Assembly (NCBI GenBank): GCA_900184925.1
Contig: FXYJ02000003.1
Coordinates: forward strand, 310,001 to 374,000
Reading direction: 5' to 3'
Length of the DNA stretch: 64,000 nt
DNA from: Ruminococcaceae bacterium HV4-5-B5C
GTDB taxonomy: Bacteria > Bacillota > Clostridia > Oscillospirales > Acutalibacteraceae
Shown here: one piece after another, positions 51,725 to 59,641 of the stretch
Layout of the letters: every line of letters begins with the position of its first letter
How positions within the stretch are numbered: position 1 is the first letter of the stretch
Notes under the pieces: generated by a model
Database searches by the model: none
Seen by the model: the letters and a program-made list of their open reading frames with translations, nothing else
What the model was told of the DNA's origin: nothing
Position numbers and translations under genes: made by a program

Positions 51725-52879
51725 TCATAAGCGCATGGCTTTTCCCTCCTCGGCCGGAGCAGAAATGTCTCTTCCAGATGCCTGCAGAAAGGAGGGAACG
51801 CGTCTGCCGGAGTAAGCGGCAGAGACTTTATTGCGCCCGCCTCGCTTTGCCGTGTAGAGGGCTGTGTCGGCCCTTTCCAGAAGCAGCTCACCACCGCTGC
51901 CGGAGCAGGAGGATGCGCCAATGGAAATCGTGATATGAACCTGGCCGCCGTCCGTAAGCAAAAAAGGAAACTGCTCAACGTGAGCCCGCAGGCGTTCAGC
52001 TGCGGCAAGAGCTTCGGCTTCCGAAAAACCGCGGAGCAGCACGGTGAATTCTTCTCCTCCGTTGCGGGAAATCACGCTCAGGGGGAAATCATGCTGAAGA
52101 ATCCGGCTGAACTGGGTCAGAATCGCATCGCCGTTCCGGTGGCCGTAGCGGTCGTTGATTTTTTTAAAATAATCGATATCGCACATCAGGAGCGACAGGT
52201 TTTCCCCGCGCTTCCCGGCAATGCGCACGGCGGCGTTGAACATCTCATCAAATCTGCGCACATTGTTCAGCCCGGTCAGATAATCCCTTGTCGATTCCCG
52301 GCGAAACTTCGTCAGCAGTGCGTTCACTTTCCGCCGGGTGCTGAGAAGCCAATAAGCGAGGGCGGATGCGGGCACAAGCCATGCGGAAAAGGTCAGCCAC
52401 AGCTGAAGCGGGTGGTCTGTGGGTACAAATTCGAGGAGCGAAACCGGAATGCACAGAACTGTGCACAGGAGCCATTTGCGGGAAAAGCTGAGACTGGTCT
52501 GCCCCGTCAGAAAAGACAGGAGCAGGGTCAGCAGAATAGAGCCGGTTTCCGCCTCCAGCACGGGTCCGGCTCCCGAAAAGGCGACATGGTAAAGAACCTG
52601 CACCGTTGCACAGACGCAAACCGACAGCACGTTCCCGGACAGCCCCGCGAGGATGAGGAAGAGACAGTGAAAATCGAAAGTTCCTCCACCGTCGGCGGGA
52701 ATGGTGAAATAGGACAGAAGAACTCCTGAAATGCCGGTGAAAGCGCCGAACAGGCAGGCGAAGAAGCGCGGATATTGCTTGGAGATACAGCGGCGTTTCG
52801 GCCTCTGCCGGAAGATCAGAGCTCCGGAGCAAAGGCACGTGACGAGGAACGACAGATTGATAAGAACGGAGCGAATCAT
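51725..52879 (-). CDS. Membrane-bound diguanylate cyclase
   Basis: The 384-residue protein has an N-terminal membrane domain of five to six helices (to about residue 180), similar in layout to the LytS-type 5TM sensor. A GGDEF domain follows with active site GGEEF at 274-278 and metal-binding D234/D236 in LLMCDIDYFKKIND. The inhibitory RxxD site is absent before GGEEF. It should make cyclic di-GMP, controlling motility or adhesion. GGAGGA precedes the ATG, and a promoter lies 79 bases upstream. Confidence 0.92.
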   Translation of the reverse strand: MIRSVLINLSFLVTCLCSGALIFRQRPKRRCISKQYPRFFACLFGAFTGISGVLLSYFTIPADGGGTFDFHCLFLILAGLSGNVLSVCVCATVQVLYHVAFSGAGPVLEAETGSILLTLLLSFLTGQTSLSFSRKWLLCTVLCIPVSLLEFVPTDHPLQLWLTFSAWLVPASALAYWLLSTRRKVNALLTKFRRESTRDYLTGLNNVRRFDEMFNAAVRIAGKRGENLSLLMCDIDYFKKINDRYGHRNGDAILTQFSRILQHDFPLSVISRNGGEEFTVLLRGFSEAEALAAAERLRAHVEQFPFLLTDGGQVHITISIGASSCSGSGGELLLERADTALYTAKRGGRNKVSAAYSGRRVPSFLQASGRDISAPAEEGKAMRL

Positions 52880-52957
52880 AAACGTTTCCTCCGGGTAATT
52901 TCCTGCGGCGGGGAAAAAAAGCAGGGTGTGGCCGCAAAATTGGTCGTAACTGTCAAC

Positions 52958-52986
52958 ATTATAACAATATCAGGGAAAATAATCAA
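52958..52986 (-). promoter_or_regulatory. Promoter of the diguanylate cyclase
   Basis: On the minus strand TTGATT (52986-52981), 17-base spacer and perfect TATAAT (52963-52958). Confidence 0.75.
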
Positions 52987-53009
52987 TATTTTGTATGCAA
53001 TGGAAAAAG

Positions 53010-53046
53010 AGGAAAAAGAAAAGCGCCTCTGTTTCCACAGAGACGC
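53010..53046 (-). terminator. Intrinsic terminator of mscL
   Basis: On the minus strand GCGTCTCTG pairs with CAGAGGCGC (53046-53038, 53031-53023; one G-U pair), followed by TTTTCTTTTTCC. Confidence 0.8.
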
Positions 53047-53076
53047 AAAAGGAAAGCGGTTCCGACAAGGCGCCGG

Positions 53077-53499
53077 TCAGCTTTCTTTTTCCTTCATCAT
53101 GTCACGGATTTCACAGAGGAGTTCTTCTGTTTTCGTCAGCGTTTCTTTTTCCTGTTTCGCTTCTTCACCCATTTCTCTGAGCAGTCTTTCCCGGATGTGG
53201 TTGATGGAGCGGATGATCAGGAAAATAAAGAGCGCAGTAAGGAAAAAGTTGAGAAGATTTTGCAGGAAAATGCCGTAGGTAAGGACGATATCATTGCTTC
53301 CCGGAATATTGGATATGGTAAATTTCAAGCCGGAAATATCGATGCGCCCGATGACAATGCTGAGTACGGGCATGATGATATCCTTAACCAGAGAAGTAAC
53401 AACGGTGTTGAACGCGCCGCCGATGATTACGCCGATGGCGAGGTCTATCATGCTTCCTTTTATCGCGAAATTACTGAATTCAGCCCAGAATTTTTTCAT
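53077..53499 (-). CDS. mscL: Large-conductance mechanosensitive channel
   Basis: The 140-residue protein matches MscL. An N-terminal MKKFWAEFSNFAIKGSMIDLAIGVIIGGAF leads into the first pore helix, which has the Gly/Ala-rich packing face. A periplasmic loop, a second helix (FFLTALFIFLIIRSINHI) and a charged C-terminal bundle follow. It opens under membrane tension to release solutes during osmotic down-shock. The ATG at 53499 has AGGAGG upstream; the frame extends to 53739 without a ribosome site. Confidence 0.96.
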   Translation of the reverse strand: MKKFWAEFSNFAIKGSMIDLAIGVIIGGAFNTVVTSLVKDIIMPVLSIVIGRIDISGLKFTISNIPGSNDIVLTYGIFLQNLLNFFLTALFIFLIIRSINHIRERLLREMGEEAKQEKETLTKTEELLCEIRDMMKEKES

Positions 53500-53534
53500 A
53501 AAACAACCTCCTGAAATGTAGTGCCTGCCGTACC

Positions 53535-53563
53535 AGTATAACCAACCTGTAGGCCATTGTCCA
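53535..53563 (-). promoter_or_regulatory. Promoter of mscL
   Basis: On the minus strand TGGACA (53563-53558), 17-base spacer and TATACT (53540-53535). Confidence 0.75.
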
Positions 53564-53643
53564 GAGCGGAAGTTCAAATGGAAAAAGCAGTAAAAATCCC
53601 GCTTCGCAGGCTGTAACCTAGACAAATATCGAAAACTGTCTGG

Positions 53644-53672
53644 TTGACTTTTCCACTCCGTCACCTTATACT
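53644..53672 (+). promoter_or_regulatory. Promoter of the radical SAM gene
   Basis: TTGACT (53644-53649), 17-base spacer and TATACT (53667-53672) lie 46 bases before the ATG. Confidence 0.8.
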
Positions 53673-53718
53673 GAGAATCAGCAAACAACAATTTCAGGGC
53701 TGATGAGGAGGAAAAACC

Positions 53719-55128
53719 ATGCAGAATAAGATCGCACATGCTGCGGAGCGCAAAACCTTTGAACTGATACTGGACGGTGTAATGAAATACACCAAAAAAG
53801 AGCGCACCAAAGGCTTTATTCAGGTTGTGAATGCAATCGAAAAGGTTCTTGGCGATGTCTGGTCGAAGGACGCATATGACAAGATGCGTGAGTTTCTCGG
53901 AACCGACAGTAAGTGGTCACGCCAATTGGAGCATATCATTGACACCGTTGACCCTCACGTTCTGAAAACCCTGATGCTGAATGCTGGCTATGAAGGCGGT
54001 TTCCGCGGTTTCCGGGATACGATGAAAAACGCGGAAAAGATCGGCTGCGACGTTCCCTATGTCGTTCTGTTTGACCCAACCAGCGCATGCAACCTGCACT
54101 GCACCGGATGCTGGGCCGCGGAATACGGCAAGACGCTGAACCTCAGCCTCGAGGATATGGACAGTCTTGTCACTCAGGCAAAGGAACTCGGAACACATAA
54201 CTTTATGATGACGGGCGGCGAACCGCTCGTGCGTAAAGCCGACATCGTAAAGCTCTGCGAAAAACATAATGACTGCGCTTTCATGATCTTCACCAACGGC
54301 ACGCTGGTTGACGATGCGTTCTGCGAAGATATGAAGCGTCTGGGCAATATCTGGCTCTCGCTTTCCGTCGAAGGCTTTTCCTCGGCTACGGATGGTCGCC
54401 GCGGCGAAGGTACCTTTGACCGTGTGATGGCTGCAATGGATAAGCTGCACAGCTACGGCCTCGTCTACGGTACCTCCATCTGCTATACATCCGTCAACTA
54501 CAAAGACGTTACGAGCGACGAGTTCCTCGACATGCTTCTTTCGAAGGGCGTTCTTTTCAGCTGGTATTTCCACTATATGCCCGTTGGAAACGATGCTTCG
54601 ACTGATCTTCTGCTCAATCCGGAGCAGCGTGAATACATGTATCACCGCATCCGTGCGATCCGTGACTGGGAAGGCGGCAAGCCGATCTTTACCATGGACT
54701 TCCAGAACGACGCCGAATTTGTGGGCGGCTGCATTGCGGGAGGCAAGTACTACTGCCACGTCAATGCAAACGGCGACGTGGAGCCCTGCGTCTTCATCCA
54801 TTATTCGAGCGCAAATATTCATAACATGAGTTGGGTTGACTGCCTGCACCAGCCGCTGTTCCTTGCTTATCAGAAAGGGCAGCCGTTTAATGAAAATATG
54901 CTGCGCCCCTGCCCGATGCTGGAAAACCCGGGAAGGCTGACTCAGATGATCAGGGAGACCGGCGCCGTGAGCACCGACCTTCTGAGCCCCGAGAGCAGCG
55001 AGCACCTCTGCGACAAATGCACGGCGTATGCCCAGTCCTGGCAGCCATGCGCCCAGCACCTCTGGGAAGAGAACCGGGCGGCAAAGCAGGCCACTGCAGA
55101 AGCAAAGTCCGCGCAGGCTGCGGAATAA
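53719..55128 (+). CDS. Radical SAM protein
   Basis: The 469-residue protein has the radical SAM cluster motif CNLHCTGC (C124, C128, C131), MMTGGEPL for SAM binding and VEGFSSATDGRRG. C-terminal cysteines (YCHVNANGDVEPCVF, HLCDKCTAY) suggest an auxiliary cluster, SPASM-like. An N-terminal helical extension of about 110 residues precedes the core. The overall pattern is common in Clostridia but its reaction is not known. It has its own promoter and terminator, so it is not in the dehydratase operon that follows. Confidence 0.88.
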   Translation: MQNKIAHAAERKTFELILDGVMKYTKKERTKGFIQVVNAIEKVLGDVWSKDAYDKMREFLGTDSKWSRQLEHIIDTVDPHVLKTLMLNAGYEGGFRGFRDTMKNAEKIGCDVPYVVLFDPTSACNLHCTGCWAAEYGKTLNLSLEDMDSLVTQAKELGTHNFMMTGGEPLVRKADIVKLCEKHNDCAFMIFTNGTLVDDAFCEDMKRLGNIWLSLSVEGFSSATDGRRGEGTFDRVMAAMDKLHSYGLVYGTSICYTSVNYKDVTSDEFLDMLLSKGVLFSWYFHYMPVGNDASTDLLLNPEQREYMYHRIRAIRDWEGGKPIFTMDFQNDAEFVGGCIAGGKYYCHVNANGDVEPCVFIHYSSANIHNMSWVDCLHQPLFLAYQKGQPFNENMLRPCPMLENPGRLTQMIRETGAVSTDLLSPESSEHLCDKCTAYAQSWQPCAQHLWEENRAAKQATAEAKSAQAAE

Positions 55129-55143
55129 ACAGTTAAATGCCCG

Positions 55144-55178
55144 GGCGGTATGAAAGGGAATTTTCATACCGCCTTTTT
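55144..55178 (+). terminator. Intrinsic terminator of the radical SAM gene
   Basis: GGCGGTATGAAA pairs with TTTCATACCGCC (55144-55155, 55162-55173), followed by TTTTT. Confidence 0.92.
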
Positions 55179-55271
55179 GTGCAGTAAAATCGCCGGTGGC
55201 CTTTTTCCCTTGTTTCAGCGGAGCATGCGAGCCGCCGGGCTCTTTTGCAGTTTGGAAAAGCAGGTGAAAAA

Positions 55272-56549
55272 ATGAATGTAGCAAAAGTCTACGGAGACGC
55301 GGTTCGCAGGCGGATCCCGGACAGGCCCGAAAGGGCGGGTGAACTGATCCGGACGGGCCTGCATCTGGAATCGTTCCGATGCGCTCATTTTGCGGACAGA
55401 AGAATGCCGAAGGCTTACCGGTTTTTAAACTCAAAAGCGGTCGGCGTTGTCGGGGACGCGCTGAGCCACCCGGAAAGCTATGCGTGGACCAATATCTTTG
55501 CCCCTGCGGAGCTGATGCAGACCTTCGGGCTGACGTGCGTTTCCATGGAATGCCTCGCGTCCTATCTTTCCGGTTTCTGGCTGGAGGACTGCTTCATCGA
55601 CCGGGCGGAGGATGTCGGCATCGCTTCCACGCTGTGCTCTTACCACAAGAATTTTATCGGGGCGGTTGAAGCCGGTGTGATTCCAAAACCGGCGCTCGGT
55701 GTCACAACTTCCATGGTCTGTGACGGCAATGTCAATACATTCCGCTACATGAAACGGCGGTTCGGCGTTGAGAGCTGTGTGCTCGACATTCCGCAGGAAT
55801 GGTCTCCCGAGGGCGAACGCTACGTCGTGGAGCAGCTTCGAGGCCTCATCGGTGTGCTGGAGCACAGAACGGGGCGCAAATACGACGAAGACGCGCTCCG
55901 CGAGGCAATCCGGAGGGAAAACCGCTCAAAGGAGTATTTCCGCGACGCTCTGCGCAGACGCGTTACACACAGCTACCCGAACACGCTGACGCTGGTGCTG
56001 TTCCTCCTCCTTGCCACGCACCTGAACATCGGTTCGCAGTGGGTGCTCGACTTTTTCCGGATGCTTGACGAGGAGATTGAAACATATCCGCCGGCAACGG
56101 GAAAACGGCTGTTCTGGATTCACATCACACCTTACTCTCAGCCGACTCTTCAGTCGTATCTCAATTATAACGACCGGTATGCCGTGGTGTGCGACGACTT
56201 TAACCTCGATTATATGGAGCATATGGATGAGGAGCATCCGCTCGAGGCTCTTGCAAGAAAAATGATCTGCAACATTTATAACGGCCCGTTTGAACGAAAG
56301 GCCGAGGCCTGCGCCGCCTACGCAAAGGAATTCCGGTGCGACGCCGCTGTGGAGTTCTGCCACTGGGGGTGCAAGCAGTCGGCGGGCGGCGCAATGCTGC
56401 TGAAAGAAAAAATGCGGCAGACCGGCATTCCCATGCTGATTCTCGACGGCGATGCGCTCGACCGCCGCAATAACCACGACGGGCAGATCCGGACGCGCTT
56501 CGAGGCGTTTCTCGAGGTGGTCGGCGGGGAGAAGGGGGAAGCCGGATGA
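55272..56549 (+). CDS. 2-hydroxyacyl-CoA dehydratase subunit (HgdA/FldB-like)
   Basis: The 425-residue protein is of the HgdB/FldB/BcrC superfamily that carries a [4Fe-4S] cluster and removes water from 2-hydroxyacyl-CoA by a ketyl radical mechanism. Candidate cluster cysteines lie in SMECLASYL, STLCSYHKN and FCHWGCKQS. The early YAWTNIFAPAELMQTFG matches the family's N-terminal domain. The next gene, whose ATG overlaps its stop, supplies the second subunit fused to the activase. No CoA-transferase is adjacent, so the substrate is unknown. Confidence 0.88.
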   Translation: MNVAKVYGDAVRRRIPDRPERAGELIRTGLHLESFRCAHFADRRMPKAYRFLNSKAVGVVGDALSHPESYAWTNIFAPAELMQTFGLTCVSMECLASYLSGFWLEDCFIDRAEDVGIASTLCSYHKNFIGAVEAGVIPKPALGVTTSMVCDGNVNTFRYMKRRFGVESCVLDIPQEWSPEGERYVVEQLRGLIGVLEHRTGRKYDEDALREAIRRENRSKEYFRDALRRRVTHSYPNTLTLVLFLLLATHLNIGSQWVLDFFRMLDEEIETYPPATGKRLFWIHITPYSQPTLQSYLNYNDRYAVVCDDFNLDYMEHMDEEHPLEALARKMICNIYNGPFERKAEACAAYAKEFRCDAAVEFCHWGCKQSAGGAMLLKEKMRQTGIPMLILDGDALDRRNNHDGQIRTRFEAFLEVVGGEKGEAG

Positions 56550-58240
56550 TCGGTTATGTCTGCAAATATACGCCGGTGGAAGTTCTGCGGGCAATGGGGG
56601 CCGACCCTGTGCTTCTGGAGCCATCGGTCACGGATTTCAATCTGGCCGACACACTCCTTCACCCGAACATCTGCTCCTACGCTAAAAGCGTTCTGGAGGA
56701 ATTCGCGGGGAAGAACTACGAGGGCGTGGTACTGACGTCGTGCTGCGATTCCATCCGCAGGCTGTACGATACGCTGCGCGCGCGCTACCGGCAGAAATTC
56801 ATCTGGCTGCTTGACGTTCCGCGCCATGACTCCGAGGCTGCGGCGCAGCTTAACGCCGGGCAGATTCGCAGGATGGCTGAAGCCTATGCCGCGTTTTCCG
56901 GAAAGACATTCAGCGAAGATGCGCTGCGCGAAATTCTTCTCTGCCATGCGGGGGACTTTCGCCCGGGTGCGGAGATCAGCAGCACCAGGAATCTGCGCGT
57001 TGCCCTGATGGGGAACCGCTGCGGCAGTGGACTGCGAAACCTGCTGGCCGACTGCGGAGCGCAGGTTGTGGCCGACCTGACCTGCGCCGGGGAGGAGCGC
57101 AGTTTCCACCTGCCCGGCGAAGGAGAAGATCTGCTCGCCGGTTATGCGGGGCAGCTCCTGCGGCAGGTGCCGTGTCTTCGCATGGCCGACGACACGGCGA
57201 GGGAAGAGCGCATCGGCCTCATTACTGCGCAGGCGGACGGGGTAATCTACCATACCGTCAAGTTCTGCGACATCTATTCCTATGAATACGCCGTCCTGCG
57301 GGACCGGCTCAAAATCCCCGTGCTCAAGGTGGAGACCGACACGACCCGTCAGTGTGAAGGGCAGATCCGCACACGGGTGGAGGCATTTCTCGAGTCGCTC
57401 GCGGCAGCAAAAGGGCTGCGGCCGATCCGTCCGGCAGCCGGGAAAAGGGGAGAGAAGCATATGACCGTCGTGGGTATCGACAGCGGTTCCACATCGACGA
57501 ACGCCGTCGTGATGAACGAGAAGAAAGAAATCCTTGCGTCGGGAAGTATCCGCACGGGAGCGAAAACAAGCGCTTCCGCCGAGAAAATTCTCGCGGACGT
57601 CCTGCGGCAAGCGGGTCTTCCGCGAGAGAATGTGGACCTGATCGTTTCCACAGGGTACGGGCGCGTTTCCATCCCGTTTGCGGACCGGAGCGTGACGGAA
57701 ATTTCCTGCCACGGGAAGGGTGCGCGATACTTTGACCCGCAGGTGCGCACGATTCTCGACATCGGCGGGCAGGATTCCAAGGCAATTCGCCTCAGTGAAG
57801 CGGGCGAGGTGGAAGACTTTGTGATGAATGACAAATGCGCCGCCGGAACGGGGCGTTTTCTGGAAGCGATGGCCCGGACACTGGAACTGGAAATTTCCGA
57901 GCTCGGTCCCACGGCCCTGAAATCGACCGAAGCAGTGGAGATCAGCTCAATGTGCACCGTTTTTGCCGAGTCGGAAGTCATTTCGCTGATTGCGCGCAAT
58001 CAGGAAAAAGCCGACATTGCGAACGGCGTTCACCGTGCGATCGCCGGGAAGGCGTATTCGCTTCTGAGCCGCGTGGGGCCGGAACCGGAATTCATGATGA
58101 CGGGCGGCGTTGCCAGAAATCCGGGCGTTGTCCGGGCGGTGGAAGAAAAGCTCGGCGCGAAGCTCTTCCTCTGCGAAGACCCTGAGATTGTGGGCGCCGT
58201 AGGCGCGGCGCTGTATGGCCTCGAAAGTCTGGAAGCTTAA
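56546..58240 (+). CDS. 2-hydroxyacyl-CoA dehydratase subunit fused to activase
   Basis: This 564-residue protein joins two functions. Residues 1-300 resemble the smaller dehydratase subunit, with cysteines C43, C66 and C67 (LTSCCDS). Residues 306-564 are a full HgdC/BadF-type activase. It has GIDSGSTSTNAV, IGGQDSKAI and two cluster cysteines at C431 (NDKCAAGTGRF) and C470 (SSMCTVFAE), corresponding to activase positions 126 and 165. The activase uses ATP to inject an electron. The activase part begins at an internal ATG (57461) preceded by AGGGGAG, so a free activase might also be made. Confidence 0.9.
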   Translation: MIGYVCKYTPVEVLRAMGADPVLLEPSVTDFNLADTLLHPNICSYAKSVLEEFAGKNYEGVVLTSCCDSIRRLYDTLRARYRQKFIWLLDVPRHDSEAAAQLNAGQIRRMAEAYAAFSGKTFSEDALREILLCHAGDFRPGAEISSTRNLRVALMGNRCGSGLRNLLADCGAQVVADLTCAGEERSFHLPGEGEDLLAGYAGQLLRQVPCLRMADDTAREERIGLITAQADGVIYHTVKFCDIYSYEYAVLRDRLKIPVLKVETDTTRQCEGQIRTRVEAFLESLAAAKGLRPIRPAAGKRGEKHMTVVGIDSGSTSTNAVVMNEKKEILASGSIRTGAKTSASAEKILADVLRQAGLPRENVDLIVSTGYGRVSIPFADRSVTEISCHGKGARYFDPQVRTILDIGGQDSKAIRLSEAGEVEDFVMNDKCAAGTGRFLEAMARTLELEISELGPTALKSTEAVEISSMCTVFAESEVISLIARNQEKADIANGVHRAIAGKAYSLLSRVGPEPEFMMTGGVARNPGVVRAVEEKLGAKLFLCEDPEIVGAVGAALYGLESLEA

Positions 58241-58282
58241 AAAAGTCCGGCGGGGAGATAAAACTTTCCGCCGGACTTTTTT
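58241..58282 (+). terminator. Intrinsic terminator of the dehydratase operon
   Basis: AAAAGTCCGGCGG pairs with CCGCCGGACTTTT (58241-58253, 58268-58280), followed by TT. Confidence 0.92.
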
Positions 58283-58363
58283 GCGCCTTTGGGGCGGAAC
58301 CTGTATTTTGGGGTGAAAACCGTTCCTCTTGGCGGCGGAAAACATCCTGTCGCCGGAAATTCC

Positions 58364-58392
58364 TTGCTTTTCCAGCCGAAAGCGGCTATTCT
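58364..58392 (+). promoter_or_regulatory. Possible promoter of the LytTR-LiaF pair
   Basis: TTGCTT (58364-58369), 17-base spacer and TATTCT (58387-58392) lie 20 bases before the regulator ATG. The match is weak, and the spacer holds AGCCG-AAAG-CGGCT, an imperfect repeat. Confidence 0.45.
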
Positions 58393-58412
58393 GGTTCCCG
58401 GGAGGTGATTGA

Positions 58413-58877
58413 ATGAAAGTTCGCGTCGAGCTGACCGATGGGACGGCTGAGGACGAAGTTGTGATCCGCTGCGGCCGCGTGGATGACAATGTACGCAGAC
58501 TCTGCACTTACATTACGGAGCAGGCCGGCTCAGAGACGGGGCTCGTCTTTCTCAAGGAAAACCGCGAATATTATTTCCCGCTGAAAAACGTCCTGTTCTT
58601 TGAAACGGAGGGCGAGCGTGTTTTCGCGCATACGGCGGATGACGCCTACCTGATCAATCACCGGCTTTACGAACTGGAGCAGCTTCTCCCGAGGTATTTC
58701 GTCCGCGTTTCAAAATCCTCTATTGTGAATGTGCGCAGAGTTTATTCCGTTACGCGAGACCTGACTTCCTCAAGTCTGATCCAGTTCACCGACAGTCATA
58801 AACAGATTTACGCTTCCCGGCACTATTATGGGGAACTGCGGCATCGTCTGCAGGAAAGGAGTCAATATGAAAAATAG
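58413..58877 (+). CDS. LytTR-domain transcriptional regulator
   Basis: The 154-residue protein has a short N-terminal region and a C-terminal LytTR DNA-binding domain (residues about 45-145: YYFPLKNVLFFETEGERVFAHT, then YFVRVSKSSIVNVRRV). There is no receiver domain, so it is not a typical phosphorylated regulator. GGGAGGTG precedes the ATG. It overlaps the LiaF-like gene by 11 bases, so the two are translated together. The membrane partner may control its activity. Confidence 0.9.
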   Translation: MKVRVELTDGTAEDEVVIRCGRVDDNVRRLCTYITEQAGSETGLVFLKENREYYFPLKNVLFFETEGERVFAHTADDAYLINHRLYELEQLLPRYFVRVSKSSIVNVRRVYSVTRDLTSSSLIQFTDSHKQIYASRHYYGELRHRLQERSQYEK

Positions 58878-59583
58878 AAACTGGTTCTGGGGGCTGTTCC
58901 TCCTGGCGGCGGCGGCCGTCATCCTGATCAGCCAGACAGTAACCTTTGTAGCCGTCGGGTTCTGGAGCATTGCGGCAACCGTTCTGCTTGCGGCAGTTTT
59001 TCTTTCCAGCCTGATCGGCCTTAACTTTTTCGGCATTTTTGTCTCGGCGGCTCTGCTCTACCGAATCTACGAATTCCCGATGCACTGGCCGACTGTAAAC
59101 ATCTGGATCCTTCTCCTGGTGGCGGTACTTGCCTCCATCGGTTTCGAAATGATCTTTCACCCGCACCACCATCATTCGTGGGAGCCCGGCTGGCATGAGG
59201 TCTGCATGGAAGACGGCCGCGGAGGGGATTCCGAAAAGCTTGAAGGCGACGACATCACTGCGCAGTGCAACTTCAGTGAATCCTGCAAATATCTTCGCTC
59301 CGACGATCTGAAACGGGCGCGCCTTTCCTCATCTTTCGGGAAAATGAACGTTTATTTCGACCAGGTGCATCTCAGCCCGGAGGGCGCCGATGTCCGCATT
59401 CAGGAAAGCTTCGGAAAGATGATTCTTTACGTTCCTGCCGACTGGCATGTGGTCGACCACATGCGCGCTTCGTTCGGTACGGTCATCGACCTGCTGAGCA
59501 GCCGTCCGGTTGCTCCGGATGCCCCCGTGCTCACTCTGACCGGCGATGTATCGTTCGGCGAGTTGGAAATCCGTCCTGTCTGA
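58867..59583 (+). CDS. LiaF-like membrane protein
   Basis: The 238-residue protein has four hydrophobic segments in the first 100 residues, then a soluble C-terminal beta-rich domain (residues about 140-238: LSSSFGKMNVYFDQ, VRIQESFGKMILYVPADW, VSFGELEIR). This repeated S-FG-M pattern is the LiaF/cell-wall-active antibiotic response domain. In Bacillus LiaF inhibits a two-component system; here the partner is a LytTR regulator. AAAGGAG precedes the ATG at 58867; the frame upstream is not needed. Confidence 0.88.
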   Translation: MKNRNWFWGLFLLAAAAVILISQTVTFVAVGFWSIAATVLLAAVFLSSLIGLNFFGIFVSAALLYRIYEFPMHWPTVNIWILLLVAVLASIGFEMIFHPHHHHSWEPGWHEVCMEDGRGGDSEKLEGDDITAQCNFSESCKYLRSDDLKRARLSSSFGKMNVYFDQVHLSPEGADVRIQESFGKMILYVPADWHVVDHMRASFGTVIDLLSSRPVAPDAPVLTLTGDVSFGELEIRPV

Positions 59584-59590
59584 ATTCAGG

Positions 59591-59630
59591 AAAAGCCGTA
59601 CGGCCCGATTCTTCGGGACGTACGGCTTTT
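59591..59630. terminator. Bidirectional terminator between LiaF-like gene and mntH
   Basis: AAAAGCCGTACG pairs with CGTACGGCTTTT (59591-59602, 59619-59630), with A- and T-runs on both strands. Confidence 0.88.
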
Positions 59631-59641
59631 CTGCTTTCGGA

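Noticed and set aside
51935..52729. A 264-codon plus-strand frame opposite the diguanylate cyclase
   Set aside because: It is antisense to the GGDEF motifs and has a low-complexity Gly/Arg/Gln/Lys translation.
53917..55434. A 505-codon minus-strand frame opposite the radical SAM gene
   Set aside because: It runs through the radical SAM terminator and over the next gene start; shadow frame.
56318..57712. A 464-codon minus-strand frame in the dehydratase-activase region
   Set aside because: It is antisense to conserved cysteine and ATPase motifs and lacks domain features.
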